From: an uncultured Tropicimonas sp.
GTDB taxonomy: Bacteria; Pseudomonadota; Alphaproteobacteria; Rhodobacterales; Rhodobacteraceae
Reading direction: 5' to 3'
Length of the DNA stretch: 64,000 nucleotides
Assembly (NCBI GenBank): GCA_947497945.1
Contig: CANMIP010000007.1
Span: 124,001-188,000 of the forward strand
The notes under the pieces are model-generated. The model saw only the letters and a list, made by a program, of their open reading frames with translations, had not been told where the DNA came from and made no database searches. Position numbers and translations under genes: made by a program. This document shows, one piece after another, positions 38,255 through 46,244 of the stretch. The first letter of the stretch is position 1. Each line of letters opens with the position of its first letter.

Positions 38255-39541
38255 ATGACCCAACCCCTTCGCCTTGGCATTGCGGGACTTGGCACCGTCG
38301 GCACCGGCGTGGTGAAGATCCTGCGCCAGAAGGCCAACCTTCTCTCCGCGCGCTGTGGCCGCCCGGTCGTGATCACGGCCGTCTCCGCCCGCTCGAAGGG
38401 CAAGGACCGCGGCGTCTCGCTGGCGGGCTATGCATGGGAGGACGATCCGGTCGCACTAGCGCGTCGCGATGATGTCGATGTCTTTGTCGAGCTGATGGGC
38501 GGCTCCGAAGGCCCGGCCAGGGACGCGACCGAGGCCGCCATCGCCGCCGGCAAGGATGTCGTGACCGCCAACAAGGCGCTGCTGGCGCTGCATGGCCAGG
38601 CGCTGGCCGAGATGGCGGAAGAGGCCGCACATGTGATCCGCTTCGAGGCCGCCGTTGCGGGCGGCATTCCGGTGATCAAATCTCTGACCGAGGGGCTGGC
38701 GGGCAACGAGATTTCGCGCGTGATGGGCGTCATGAACGGCACCTGCAACTACATCCTGACCCGGATGGAGGATGCGGGCCTGCCCTATGATGAGGTTTTT
38801 GCCGAGGCAGACGCGCTTGGCTACCTGGAGGCTGATCCGAACCTCGACGTGGGCGGGATCGATGCCGGCCACAAGCTTTCGCTGCTTTCCGCCATTGCCT
38901 TCGGCACCAGGGTCGATTTCGAGGCGGTCGAGCTGGAGGGGATCCAGAAGCTCTCCATCGAGGATATCCGCACGGCGGCTTCCATGGGTTACCGCATCAA
39001 GCTGCTCGGCGTGGCGCAGATGACGGGGCGGGGGCTGGAACAGCGCATGTCGCCCTGCCTTGTGCCGGCCAACAGCCCGCTTGGGCAGCTCGAAGGCGGC
39101 ACCAACATGGTCGTGCTCGAAGGCGACGCGGTCGGCCAGATCGTGCTGCGCGGGGCCGGGGCGGGCGAAGGCCCGACCGCCAGCGCGGTGCTGAGCGACG
39201 TGATCGAGATCGCGCGCGGCAGCCGCATCAGCACCTTCGGCCAGCCCGCTGCCGGGCTCGAACAGGCCCGCCCGGCCCGCGCTTCGGCGCCGGCGCAATA
39301 TTACCTGCGCATGGTCCTGACCGACAAACCGGGCGCCATGGCCAAGATCGCGACGGTTCTCGGCGAGTCCGGCATCAGCATCGACCGAATGCGCCAGACC
39401 CGCCATGACAGCGCCCATGCGCCGGTGGTGATCGTCACCCACAAGACCAGCCGGGATTCGCTCGACACCGCGCTTTCGGGCTTCGCAGCGACCGGCGTTG
39501 TCGAAAGCGATCCGGTGGCGATCCGTATCGAGACGGTCTGA
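38255..39541 (+). CDS. hom: Homoserine dehydrogenase
   Basis: Reduces aspartate semialdehyde to homoserine (Thr/Met branch). 428 residues. It has an NAD(P)-binding fold with GIAGLGTVGTGV at 8-18 and the catalytic domain signature MGVMNGTCNYILTRME ... ALGYLEADPNLDVGGIDAGHK. A C-terminal ACT regulatory domain (about 348-425; YYLRMVLTDKPGAMAKIATVLGE) allows feedback inhibition. It is probably transcribed alone or with glpX-recJ downstream. An imperfect hairpin follows at 39582-39612. Confidence 0.97.
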   Translation: MTQPLRLGIAGLGTVGTGVVKILRQKANLLSARCGRPVVITAVSARSKGKDRGVSLAGYAWEDDPVALARRDDVDVFVELMGGSEGPARDATEAAIAAGKDVVTANKALLALHGQALAEMAEEAAHVIRFEAAVAGGIPVIKSLTEGLAGNEISRVMGVMNGTCNYILTRMEDAGLPYDEVFAEADALGYLEADPNLDVGGIDAGHKLSLLSAIAFGTRVDFEAVELEGIQKLSIEDIRTAASMGYRIKLLGVAQMTGRGLEQRMSPCLVPANSPLGQLEGGTNMVVLEGDAVGQIVLRGAGAGEGPTASAVLSDVIEIARGSRISTFGQPAAGLEQARPARASAPAQYYLRMVLTDKPGAMAKIATVLGESGISIDRMRQTRHDSAHAPVVIVTHKTSRDSLDTALSGFAATGVVESDPVAIRIETV

Positions 39542-39669
39542 AGCGGCGTCAGACTGGCGGTTTCCGAAAAGTTTCGGCCTCGCAGCGCTAACATGCTTGC
39601 ATGCTGCGCTGCCGCAACGCTAGGCCATCCGGAAGCCATTCAATGCCAATATGACGCAGGAAGATAGAG

Positions 39670-40632
39670 ATGCAGCACCCGCCCGAATTTCATGACCGAA
39701 TGCTTTCCCTGGCTTTGGCCCGTGTGTCCGAAGCCGCCGCGATGGCCTCCGCGCATCTGATCGGCCATGGCGACGAGAAAGCGGCGGACCAGGCCGCTGT
39801 GAACGCCATGCGCAGCGAGCTCAACAAGCTGGAGATCCGCGGCGTTGTCGTGATTGGTGAGGGCGAGCGCGACGAAGCGCCCATGCTCTATATCGGCGAA
39901 GAGGTCGGCGAGGGGATCGGCCCGGAGGTCGATATCGCGTTGGACCCGCTGGAAGGCACCACGCTGACCGCGCTGGACATGCCCAACGCGCTGACCGTGG
40001 TCGCCATGGGGCCGCGCAACTCGATGCTGCACGCCCCCGATGTCTACATGGACAAGCTGGCCATCGGGCCGGGCTACGAGAAAGACGTGGTGACGCTCGA
40101 GATGACGCCCACCGAGCGCGTGCATGCGCTGGCCAAGGCGCAGGGCTGCGAGAACCGCGACATCAATGTCTGCATCCTGCAGCGGGAGCGTCATGACGAC
40201 CTGATCGCCGAGGTGCGTGCCACCGGTGCCGCGATCCGGCTCATCACCGATGGCGACGTTGCCGGCGTCATGCATTGCGCCGAACCGAACAAGACCGGCA
40301 TCGACATGTATATGGGCTCCGGTGGCGCGCCCGAGGGCGTCCTTGCGGCGGCGGCGCTGAAATGCATGGGCGGGCAGATGTATGGCAGGCTCCTGTTCCG
40401 CAACGAGGACGAGATCGCCCGCGCCCGCAAGGCCGGCATCGAGGATCTCGACAGGATCTATGCACGCGACGATATGGTCACCCGCGACGTGATCTTTGCG
40501 GCGACCGGCGTGACCGATGGCAACCTGCTGCCCGGCGTGATCCGCGAGCCGCACTTGCTGACAACCGAAACCCTGCTGATGCGGTCCAAGACGGGGTCTG
40601 TCCGCCGCATCAACTATACCAACCCGGTGTAA
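39670..40632 (+). CDS. glpX: Class II fructose-1,6-bisphosphatase
   Basis: Gluconeogenic phosphatase (GlpX type). 320 residues. The metal and phosphate motifs GEGERDEAPM (63-72) and DPLEGTT (92-98) mark the inositol-phosphatase fold. TDGDVAG and GSGGAPEGVLAAAAL complete the active site. It is 4 bp upstream of recJ, and glpX-recJ adjacency downstream of hom is common in Rhodobacteraceae. Confidence 0.96.
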   Translation: MQHPPEFHDRMLSLALARVSEAAAMASAHLIGHGDEKAADQAAVNAMRSELNKLEIRGVVVIGEGERDEAPMLYIGEEVGEGIGPEVDIALDPLEGTTLTALDMPNALTVVAMGPRNSMLHAPDVYMDKLAIGPGYEKDVVTLEMTPTERVHALAKAQGCENRDINVCILQRERHDDLIAEVRATGAAIRLITDGDVAGVMHCAEPNKTGIDMYMGSGGAPEGVLAAAALKCMGGQMYGRLLFRNEDEIARARKAGIEDLDRIYARDDMVTRDVIFAATGVTDGNLLPGVIREPHLLTTETLLMRSKTGSVRRINYTNPV

Positions 40633-40636
40633 CCAT

Positions 40637-42388
40637 ATGGCAGCGTTCCTTGGGGTCGAGCAATCCTTGACGGGGCGGCGTTGGGTCGGACCCGACGCCG
40701 AACAGGAGCGCCTTGCCGAAGCCATGGCACAGCTCACCCGGCTTCCGGGCGCGCTGTGTCACACGCTGGTCCGGCGCGGGGTTGCGCCGGAGGAGGCTGC
40801 GGGCTTCCTGGAGCCGACGCTGCGCGACCTGCTGCCCGACCCGTTGGTGCTCAAGGACATGGACAAGGCCGCTCCGCGCATTCTTGCCGCCGCCGAGGCG
40901 GGGCAGCGGATCGCGGTCTTTGGCGATTACGATGTCGATGGAGGCAGCTCGTCGGCGCTGCTGATCTGCTGGCTGCGCGCCATGGGGCGGCCGGCGACGC
41001 TCTATATCCCCGACCGGATCGACGAGGGCTATGGCCCCAACGCGCCGGCGATGCGCAAGCTCGCGGCGGCGCATGACCTGATCGTCTGCGTCGATTGCGG
41101 TACTCTCAGCCATGAGGCGCTTGCGGCGGCCGAGGGCGCCGATGTCATCGTGCTCGACCACCATCTCGGCGGCGAGACCCTGCCGCCAGCGCTGGCGGTG
41201 GTGAACCCCAACCGGCAGGACGAGAGCGGCGATCTTGCGCATCTCTGCGCGGCGGGCGTCGTCTTCCTGCTGCTGGTCGAGCTGAACCGGCTGCTGCGCA
41301 CCCGGGAGATCAAGGGCCCGGACCTGATGGCGCTGCTGGACCTCGTGGCGCTGGCCACGGTGGCCGATGTTGCACCGCTGATCGGGGTCAACCGGGCGCT
41401 GGTGCGCACGGGGCTGAAGGTCATGGCGCGGCGCGAGCGGATCGGCTTGCGGGCGCTGGCCGACGTGGCCGGGCTCTCCGAGGCGCCCCGCGCCTATCAC
41501 CTCGGCTACCTTCTGGGGCCGCGCATCAATGCCGGCGGCCGGATTGGCAAGGCCGATCTCGGGGCCCGCCTGCTGTCCACCGAAACGCCGGCCGAGGCAC
41601 AGGCCATCGCCGAGCAGCTCGACGGGCTCAATCGCGAGCGTCGTGAGATCGAGGCCCGCGTGACCGAGGAAGCGATGGCGCAGGCCGAGGCTCGAGGCCT
41701 GGACGGCCCGTTGGTCTGGGCGGCGGGAGAGGGCTGGCATCCGGGCGTTGTCGGCATCGTCGCCTCGCGGATGAAGGAGGCGACCAACCGGCCCTCCGTC
41801 GTGATCGGGCTGAACGAGGGCGAGGGCAAGGGCTCGGGTCGCTCGGTCTCGGGGGTCGATCTCGGCGCCTCGATCCAGCGCGTGGCGCAGGAGGGGCTGC
41901 TCGTGAAGGGTGGCGGGCACAAGATGGCGGCGGGTCTGACCGTGGCCGAGCCGCAGCTTGAGGCCGCAATGGAGCGCCTCGCCGAGCTGCTGGCCAAACA
42001 GGGCGCCGGGGCGGGAGGTCCGCGCGACCTGACGCTGGACAGCCTGCTGATGCCGGGGGCAGCTTCGCTGGACCTGATCGAACAGCTGGAAACGGCCGGC
42101 CCATTCGGCGCTTCCGCGCCAGCGCCCCGTTTCGCGCTGCCCGATATCGCGATCCGCCATGCGCGCCGGGTCGGCGAAAGCCACCTCAAACTGAGCTTTG
42201 GCGACGAGATGGGCGCGCGGCTGGATGCGATCTGTTTCGGTGCCTTCGATACGCCGTTGGGCCCCCGTCTGGAAAGCCATAACGGTGCGCGCTTCCATCT
42301 CGCGGGGCGGTTGGAGGTCAATGAATGGAACGGCCGGCGCAGTCCCCAGCTTCGCCTGGAGGACGCAGCAGAGGCCGGTTCCGACTGA
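40637..42388 (+). CDS. recJ: Single-stranded-DNA exonuclease RecJ
   Basis: 5'-3' ssDNA exonuclease of the DHH phosphoesterase family, acting in RecF recombination and mismatch repair. 583 residues. Catalytic motifs are DYDVDG at 97-102, the Asp of VCVDCGT at 153, DHH at 174-176 and the DHHA1 motif GSGRSVSGVDLGASI with KGGGHKMAAG. It ends in an OB-like domain (LKLSFGDEMGARLDAICFG). It starts 4 bp after glpX and ends 95 bp before the tRNA-Glu gene. Confidence 0.96.
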   Translation: MAAFLGVEQSLTGRRWVGPDAEQERLAEAMAQLTRLPGALCHTLVRRGVAPEEAAGFLEPTLRDLLPDPLVLKDMDKAAPRILAAAEAGQRIAVFGDYDVDGGSSSALLICWLRAMGRPATLYIPDRIDEGYGPNAPAMRKLAAAHDLIVCVDCGTLSHEALAAAEGADVIVLDHHLGGETLPPALAVVNPNRQDESGDLAHLCAAGVVFLLLVELNRLLRTREIKGPDLMALLDLVALATVADVAPLIGVNRALVRTGLKVMARRERIGLRALADVAGLSEAPRAYHLGYLLGPRINAGGRIGKADLGARLLSTETPAEAQAIAEQLDGLNRERREIEARVTEEAMAQAEARGLDGPLVWAAGEGWHPGVVGIVASRMKEATNRPSVVIGLNEGEGKGSGRSVSGVDLGASIQRVAQEGLLVKGGGHKMAAGLTVAEPQLEAAMERLAELLAKQGAGAGGPRDLTLDSLLMPGAASLDLIEQLETAGPFGASAPAPRFALPDIAIRHARRVGESHLKLSFGDEMGARLDAICFGAFDTPLGPRLESHNGARFHLAGRLEVNEWNGRRSPQLRLEDAAEAGSD

Positions 42389-42435
42389 TTGAAAGCTGCG
42401 TTGGAAATAATCTTTCCATTCGGTGGAAAAAGCGC

Positions 42436-42464
42436 TTGCGCGCCCGCGCAGCCTTTTCTAAATA
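42436..42464 (+). promoter_or_regulatory. Promoter of tRNA-Glu
   Basis: TTGCGC (42436-42441) and TAAATA (42459-42464) are separated by 17 bp, and the tRNA begins 20 nt after the -10 box, which is the normal distance for a stable-RNA promoter in this family. Confidence 0.7.
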
Positions 42465-42483
42465 GCGCTGCACCGGCAAGCAC

Positions 42484-42558
42484 GGTCCGTTCGTCTATCG
42501 GTTAGGACGCCAGGTTTTCAACCTGGAAAGAGGGGTTCGATTCCCCTACGGACTGCCA
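42484..42558 (+). tRNA. tRNA-Glu (UUC)
   Basis: 75-nt tRNA including encoded CCA. The acceptor is GGTCCGT / ACGGACT, the anticodon stem CCAGG / CCTGG and the loop TTTTCAA, with anticodon TTC at 42517-42519. The T arm GGGGTTCGATTCCCC is intact. The sequence immediately after the tRNA begins the decayed integrase region, so this tRNA was probably the attachment site of an integrated element. Confidence 0.97.
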
Positions 42559-42712
42559 AACCCCTGCTTCAGAGCATTTCAGAACGTTGCGTGACCCTTG
42601 AAAACAAGGGTATCGTTGCATCCTGAAACACCCTGAAGTTTCCCTCCGCAAGCACCACCGTGTGGGTCACGTATGGGCCCGAGGAAGTCGATGGGGCCAA
42701 GGAGGGCGAGCA

Positions 42713-43207
42713 ATGAGAACCGGAACTCTCAAGAAACTGAAGGCGACGCAGCTGAAATCGCTTCCCGAAGCCTGTTCATAGTGATGGGGGCGGATTGTAC
42801 CTGAAGTCGAAGGGTAACCGGCAGTCGTGGATCTTCCGGTTCACAATGAATGGCAGGAAGCGGGAGATGGGGTTCGGTGCTCTCTCGATTGTCTCGCTCG
42901 CCACGGCCCGAGATCTCGCCGCACAGGCCCGAACCCGTTCGCCTGGCGTGACAACCTTGAAGTGCTGCTTGCCAAGGTCAGCCGGGTTCGCAACCACCAT
43001 GGTATGGTTGCCGTCGAGGATGCACCACAGGTCGTGGCAACGATGATGGGCTCGGATGCCCTCGGCGCAAAGATGAACATACTCGTCGCTCATACCGCGC
43101 TTCGGAGTGGAACGGCACGTACGCTCGCATGGAGCGACGTCCAAGGCGACATGATCGTGGTGCCGCCCGAGCGAATGAATGTTCGGCATCAGCGCTTGTG
43201 GGCCTGA
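42713..43207 (+). pseudogene. Decayed P4-type tyrosine integrase
   Basis: Fragments of a DUF4102/phage P4-like integrase are spread over two frames. The N-terminus MRTGTLKKLKATQLKSLPEACS stops at a TAG. The reading then resumes as GGGLYLKSKGNRQSWIFRFT and NGRKREMGFGALSIVSLATA. It shifts frame and jumps by deletion to NPFAWRDNLEVLLAKVSRVR, and ends with HTALRSGTARTLAWSDVQG and VVPPERM. The catalytic C-terminal His-x-x-Arg...Tyr part is missing. Its place just after tRNA-Glu is the normal integrase position in genomic islands. It cannot be active. Confidence 0.85.
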
Positions 43208-43288
43208 TTGAGGGATTTGCGTAACGGTGGATTTCTGGCTCATCTGAACCGTCAAGGAGTGAAGATGAGAAAGAAGCGCGGAGGATCA

Positions 43289-43313
43289 GGAAATGATCCA
43301 GTGGATCATTTCC
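43289..43313. repeat. 25-bp palindrome at the start of the IS3 orfA
   Basis: Arms GGAAATGATCCA and TGGATCATTTCC flank one central G. The 12-bp arms are perfect. The orfA ATG (43293) lies within the left arm. Confidence 0.8.
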
Positions 43314-43712
43314 ACGACAAGCGGAACAACGAAACCGACGGCTGAACAGGTCGTCAAAGACATCCGTCGCAAAACGCGGAAGCACCATTTGTCTGAAGAG
43401 AAGATCCGCATTGTCCTTGAAGGTCTGCGCGGTGAGGAGAGCATTGCCGCACTTTTCCGCCGCGAAGGGATTGCCACCAGCTTGTACTATAGCTGGTCGA
43501 AGGAGTTCCTCGAAGCCGGGAAGAAGCGTTTGGCTGGTGACACCGCCCGTCAGGCGACCAGCCCCGAAGTGAAGGACCTGCGCGCCGAGGCTGCTGCCCT
43601 GAAGGAGGCCGTTGCTGATCTCACCCTCGAAAACCGCTTGCTTAAAAAAAGCATGCTGGGGATGGGGAATGAGACCATGTCCGCCATTGGTCCGAGGACA
43701 ATGGTCGAATGA
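43293..43712 (+). mobile_element. IS3-family transposase OrfA
   Basis: 139-residue first reading frame of an IS3-family element. It has a helix-turn-helix transposase_8-like region (KIRIVLEGLRGEESIAALF) with EGIATSLYYSWSKEFLEAG, then a leucine-zipper-like coiled coil (LRAEAAALKEAVADLTLENRLLKKSM). It looks full length, although the first 15 residues (MIQWIISTTSGTTKP) are atypical and overlap the palindrome. It is followed at +3 by a truncated OrfB, so the element is not autonomous. Confidence 0.85.
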
Positions 43713-43715
43713 CAT

Positions 43716-44012
43716 ATGAGATACCCAGCCTCGGAGAAGCTCGAAATCATTCGCCTGGTCGAGCAGTCCCACTTGCCGGTGAAGCGGACGTTGGCCAAGC
43801 TCGGCATTCCCAAGACCACGTTCTATCGCTGGTATGATCGGTATCAGGCGTTCGGAGAAGATGGCCTTGAAGATCGTCGCCCACATCCGGACATCGTCTG
43901 GAACCGCGTTCCCGACGATGTCCGGCAAGAGATTGTCGACTTCGCCTTGGACGAGCCGGAGCTGTCACATCGAGAGCTGGCCTTCCGGTTCACCGATACG
44001 CGGAAATACTTC
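43716..44012 (+). pseudogene. Truncated IS3-family transposase OrfB
   Basis: Only the N-terminal about 99 residues of OrfB remain: MRYPASEKLEIIRLVEQSHL, a HTH region GIPKTTFYRWYDRYQ, then VPDDVRQEIVDFALDEPELS and FRFTDTRKYFV. The DDE catalytic core is gone. Identity to the family stops at about 44012. The frame then runs 14 codons further into unrelated sequence, within which the IstB fragment begins in another frame. Confidence 0.82.
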
Positions 44013-44038
44013 GTGCCTCTCAGCAAGACCGGCGCTGA

Positions 44039-44245
44039 GCGCTGTTCGAGCTGATCTCCCAGCGATACGAGCGGGGCTCCATCCTGATCACCTCGAACCT
44101 GCCATTCGACGAGTGGACGGAAACCTTCGGATCAGAGCGCCTGACGGGCGCCTTGCTGGACCGCCTGACGCACCATGTCAGCATTCTGGAGATGAACGGC
44201 GACAGCTATCGCCTCGCTCAGAGCAGGGCCCGGCAAAACTCCTGA
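44039..44245 (+). pseudogene. C-terminal fragment of IS21-family IstB ATPase
   Basis: 68 codons from ALFELISQRYERGSILITSN through LPFDEWTETFGSERLTGALL, LDRLTHHVSILEMNGDSYRL and a stop at 44243. This is the end of the IstB helper ATPase; the Walker A and B parts and istA are absent. The upstream junction abuts the truncated IS3 OrfB. Confidence 0.85.
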
Positions 44246-44339
44246 ACCAGAAACAGAATTGGTCCTCACGGACCAAGGCGCCTTGGCAACCGTCAGCTAT
44301 ATGGGGAGCACGTTTGCCAAGGCGCCAGTCACGCCCAGA

Positions 44340-44383
44340 CTGGCCGACTTTTGCTCCGCCCCGTGGTCGGATTTTGTTCCGCC
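44340..44383 (+). repeat. IS21-type terminal repeats
   Basis: Two similar 21-mers, CTGGCCGACTTTTGCTCCGCC (44340) and GTGGTCGGATTTTGTTCCGCC (44363), are spaced 23 bp apart and followed by GTTGACA. This is the arrangement of multiple terminal repeats at an IS21-family end, about 95 bp after the IstB stop. It marks the outer end of the element scar; the gntR stop follows within 20 bp. Confidence 0.65.
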
Positions 44384-44401
44384 GTTGACACTTTCACTGG
44401 C

Positions 44402-45289
44402 CTAATCCCATTTGATCGGAGATTTCTTCCTGAGCGCACCGCCAAGGTGTTGGCGCATGGCGTATGACGCCTCGATCAGTTCACCACGCGCGACCAGATC
44501 AAGGATCGCCAGGTGCTCCTGACACTGGATGGTGAGTCGTTCGGGATCCACTTTCGCACGGTATTCCATCAGACGTCGCATCCGGTTCACACGAACCAGC
44601 GCCGTGTGGAAATACGGGTTTCCCGACATCTTGATCAGTTCCTCGTGGAACTCGGTGCCCTTCTCCAGTCGGTTGAACGTCGGAACGCGCGCTGTGTCGC
44701 TTTCCAGTATTCGCAATTGCTGCGCGCGGAGGCTTTCGATCACATCGGACGACGCCAGAAAGCTGGGCTCGAGGATCGCGGCGGGTTCGATCACCATCCG
44801 GAAGCGATAAACCTGGTCAAAGCCTTCCGGCGTCTTGGCAACCGGCAAGAGGTGCCAGCCATATCCCTGCTTGCGTTCGGCCCACCCTTCGTGGCTCGCC
44901 CGGTGCAGGATCTCGTTCGCGCCAGCCTTGGTCAGGTCATAGCGGTCGCGCAGCATCTGTTCGGTAACATCTGCCGGGATTTCGTCATCCAGCCATTCCT
45001 CGGCAAATCGCATATAGGGATCGTCGGAGGCGGCTTCGCTTTCGCCATTCTGGACATCGAGACTGCGCTTGCGCGCCGAGGCGGAAACGAAATACCCCCG
45101 GTTCTTCTCCCTCTGCAGGATCTGCTTTTCTTCCAGCAAGGTCAGTGCTTCGCGCACCGGCGAGCGGGAAACGCCGAACTCGTCGGCCACTTTCTGCGCG
45201 CTGAGATGGGCTCCGGGTTCGAGGATGCCCGAGGCGATGCGACCGGCAAGGCTGCTGGCAATGGATTGCGGGAGAGACGTGGTTTTCAT
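44402..45289 (-). CDS. GntR-family regulator with two winged-helix segments (FadR/FCD-like)
   Basis: 295 residues. The N-terminal wHTH (about 5-68) is GntR-type: ISLAGRIASGILEPGAHLSAQ-like, ADEFGVSRSPVREALTLLEE, REKNRGYFVS. A second winged-helix-like segment follows at about 96-148 (IPADVTEQMLRDRYDLTKAG, GWAERKQGYGWHLLP). An FCD-type effector domain (about 155-290) has the Asp/His pattern of metal-dependent FCDs (FHEELIKMSGNPYFH). It is the last minus-strand gene of the island, 136 bp beyond the isomerase, and has its own upstream motif at 45346. It probably regulates the divergent tct operon and itself. Confidence 0.88.
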   Translation of the reverse strand: MKTTSLPQSIASSLAGRIASGILEPGAHLSAQKVADEFGVSRSPVREALTLLEEKQILQREKNRGYFVSASARKRSLDVQNGESEAASDDPYMRFAEEWLDDEIPADVTEQMLRDRYDLTKAGANEILHRASHEGWAERKQGYGWHLLPVAKTPEGFDQVYRFRMVIEPAAILEPSFLASSDVIESLRAQQLRILESDTARVPTFNRLEKGTEFHEELIKMSGNPYFHTALVRVNRMRRLMEYRAKVDPERLTIQCQEHLAILDLVARGELIEASYAMRQHLGGALRKKSPIKWD

Positions 45290-45345
45290 TGGAATGAGGC
45301 TTTAACGCATTGGATAGGCCGGAAAATCCGATATTTCAGGCTTAT

Positions 45346-45363
45346 GAGAAACAAAAAACCAAT
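45346..45363 (-). promoter_or_regulatory. Candidate GntR operator upstream of gntR
   Basis: Minus-strand ATTGGTTTTTTGTTTCTC, identical at 17 of 18 positions to 47379-47396 in the divergent promoter. It lies 57 bp upstream of the gntR start codon. Confidence 0.6.
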
Positions 45364-45425
45364 CGAGGTCAAGGGTGGAAAGGTGATCTCCTGGTCGGCT
45401 GGCAGGGTGGATGAAACCTTGGCGG

Positions 45426-46244
45426 TCATTGACTTGCCCGCTGCTTGGGGCAATCCCGGCCTGAATGGCCGCGCCAGTTTTGCATCCAGGAGAGATGATC
45501 GGTTGTTGCACCACTGGGAACGTATTCGAAGCCGATGTCACCTGCATATCCGATCTTGCCAAGCAGTTTGAGCAGATGCTCGAAATCCAGTTGGCCGGTG
45601 CCGGGTTCATGTCGGCCGGGGAAATCCGCGATGTGAACATGGCCGGGTCGGAGCTTCGAGCTTGCGAGGAAAAGGCCGATGGAGTCTTTGTTTACAGCGG
45701 CATGATAGCTGTCGAGGAGAACACGAATGTCATGCTGGAACGGGGTGAGGAGGCGGTTCAGGGCAGCGAAGTCGTCGACCAGGTATCCTGGCGCGACGCT
45801 GCTGCTGATCGCCTCGACAAGGATGCTGACCGGGCTCTGCTCGCAGAGACGCACGGCCAGTTCGATATTGTCGCGATAAACCGATTGCGCGTCCTCCTTG
45901 GCGAGATCGGGTGGCATCGTTCCGGCCATCGGGTGGACGAAGGGGCAAGCGATCCTTTCCGCGTAATCGACGGCGCGACAGAGCGCGTCCTGAAAGTCCT
46001 TCTTCCGATCCGGTAGGCAGGCCAACCCTTTGAGCCCGGCCCCGCCCGTGCCGGAGGAGAGTTGCGCGAAGCGCATTCCCTCGCCATCCAGGATCCTGGC
46101 CATCTCATGCGCCGGGATTTCAAACGGGTGGGGATGCTCAACCGCATCGAATCCGGCGCTTCGCGCTGCGCCCACCCTGTCGCGCAACGGCATTTCTGTG
46201 AAAAGATAGCCGATATGGGCGGAAAGCGGGAAAAACCGGGTCAT
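45426..46244 (-). CDS. TIM-barrel isomerase, hydroxypyruvate-isomerase/OtnI-like
   Basis: 272 residues of the AP-endonuclease-2/xylose-isomerase superfamily. The N-terminal strand is FFPLSAHIGYLFTEMPLRDR. ILVEAIS (metal/catalytic Glu), VLLDSYHAA, then the diagnostic HIADFPGRHEPGTGQLDFEH of the Hyi/OtnI group and a final GFEYVPSG complete the barrel. Known members interconvert hydroxypyruvate/tartronate semialdehyde or 2-oxo- and 3-oxo-tetronates. It overlaps the dehydrogenase gene by 4 bp. With the kinase and aldolase of the opposite operon it fits an OtnI-type role. Confidence 0.85.
   Translation of the reverse strand: MTRFFPLSAHIGYLFTEMPLRDRVGAARSAGFDAVEHPHPFEIPAHEMARILDGEGMRFAQLSSGTGGAGLKGLACLPDRKKDFQDALCRAVDYAERIACPFVHPMAGTMPPDLAKEDAQSVYRDNIELAVRLCEQSPVSILVEAISSSVAPGYLVDDFAALNRLLTPFQHDIRVLLDSYHAAVNKDSIGLFLASSKLRPGHVHIADFPGRHEPGTGQLDFEHLLKLLGKIGYAGDIGFEYVPSGATTDHLSWMQNWRGHSGRDCPKQRASQ

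Noticed and set aside
39582-39612. Imperfect hairpin after hom as an intrinsic terminator
   Set aside because: The arms (GCAGCGC...GCGCTGC with an inner GCATG pairing) are imperfect and there is no T-run, so it is not called.
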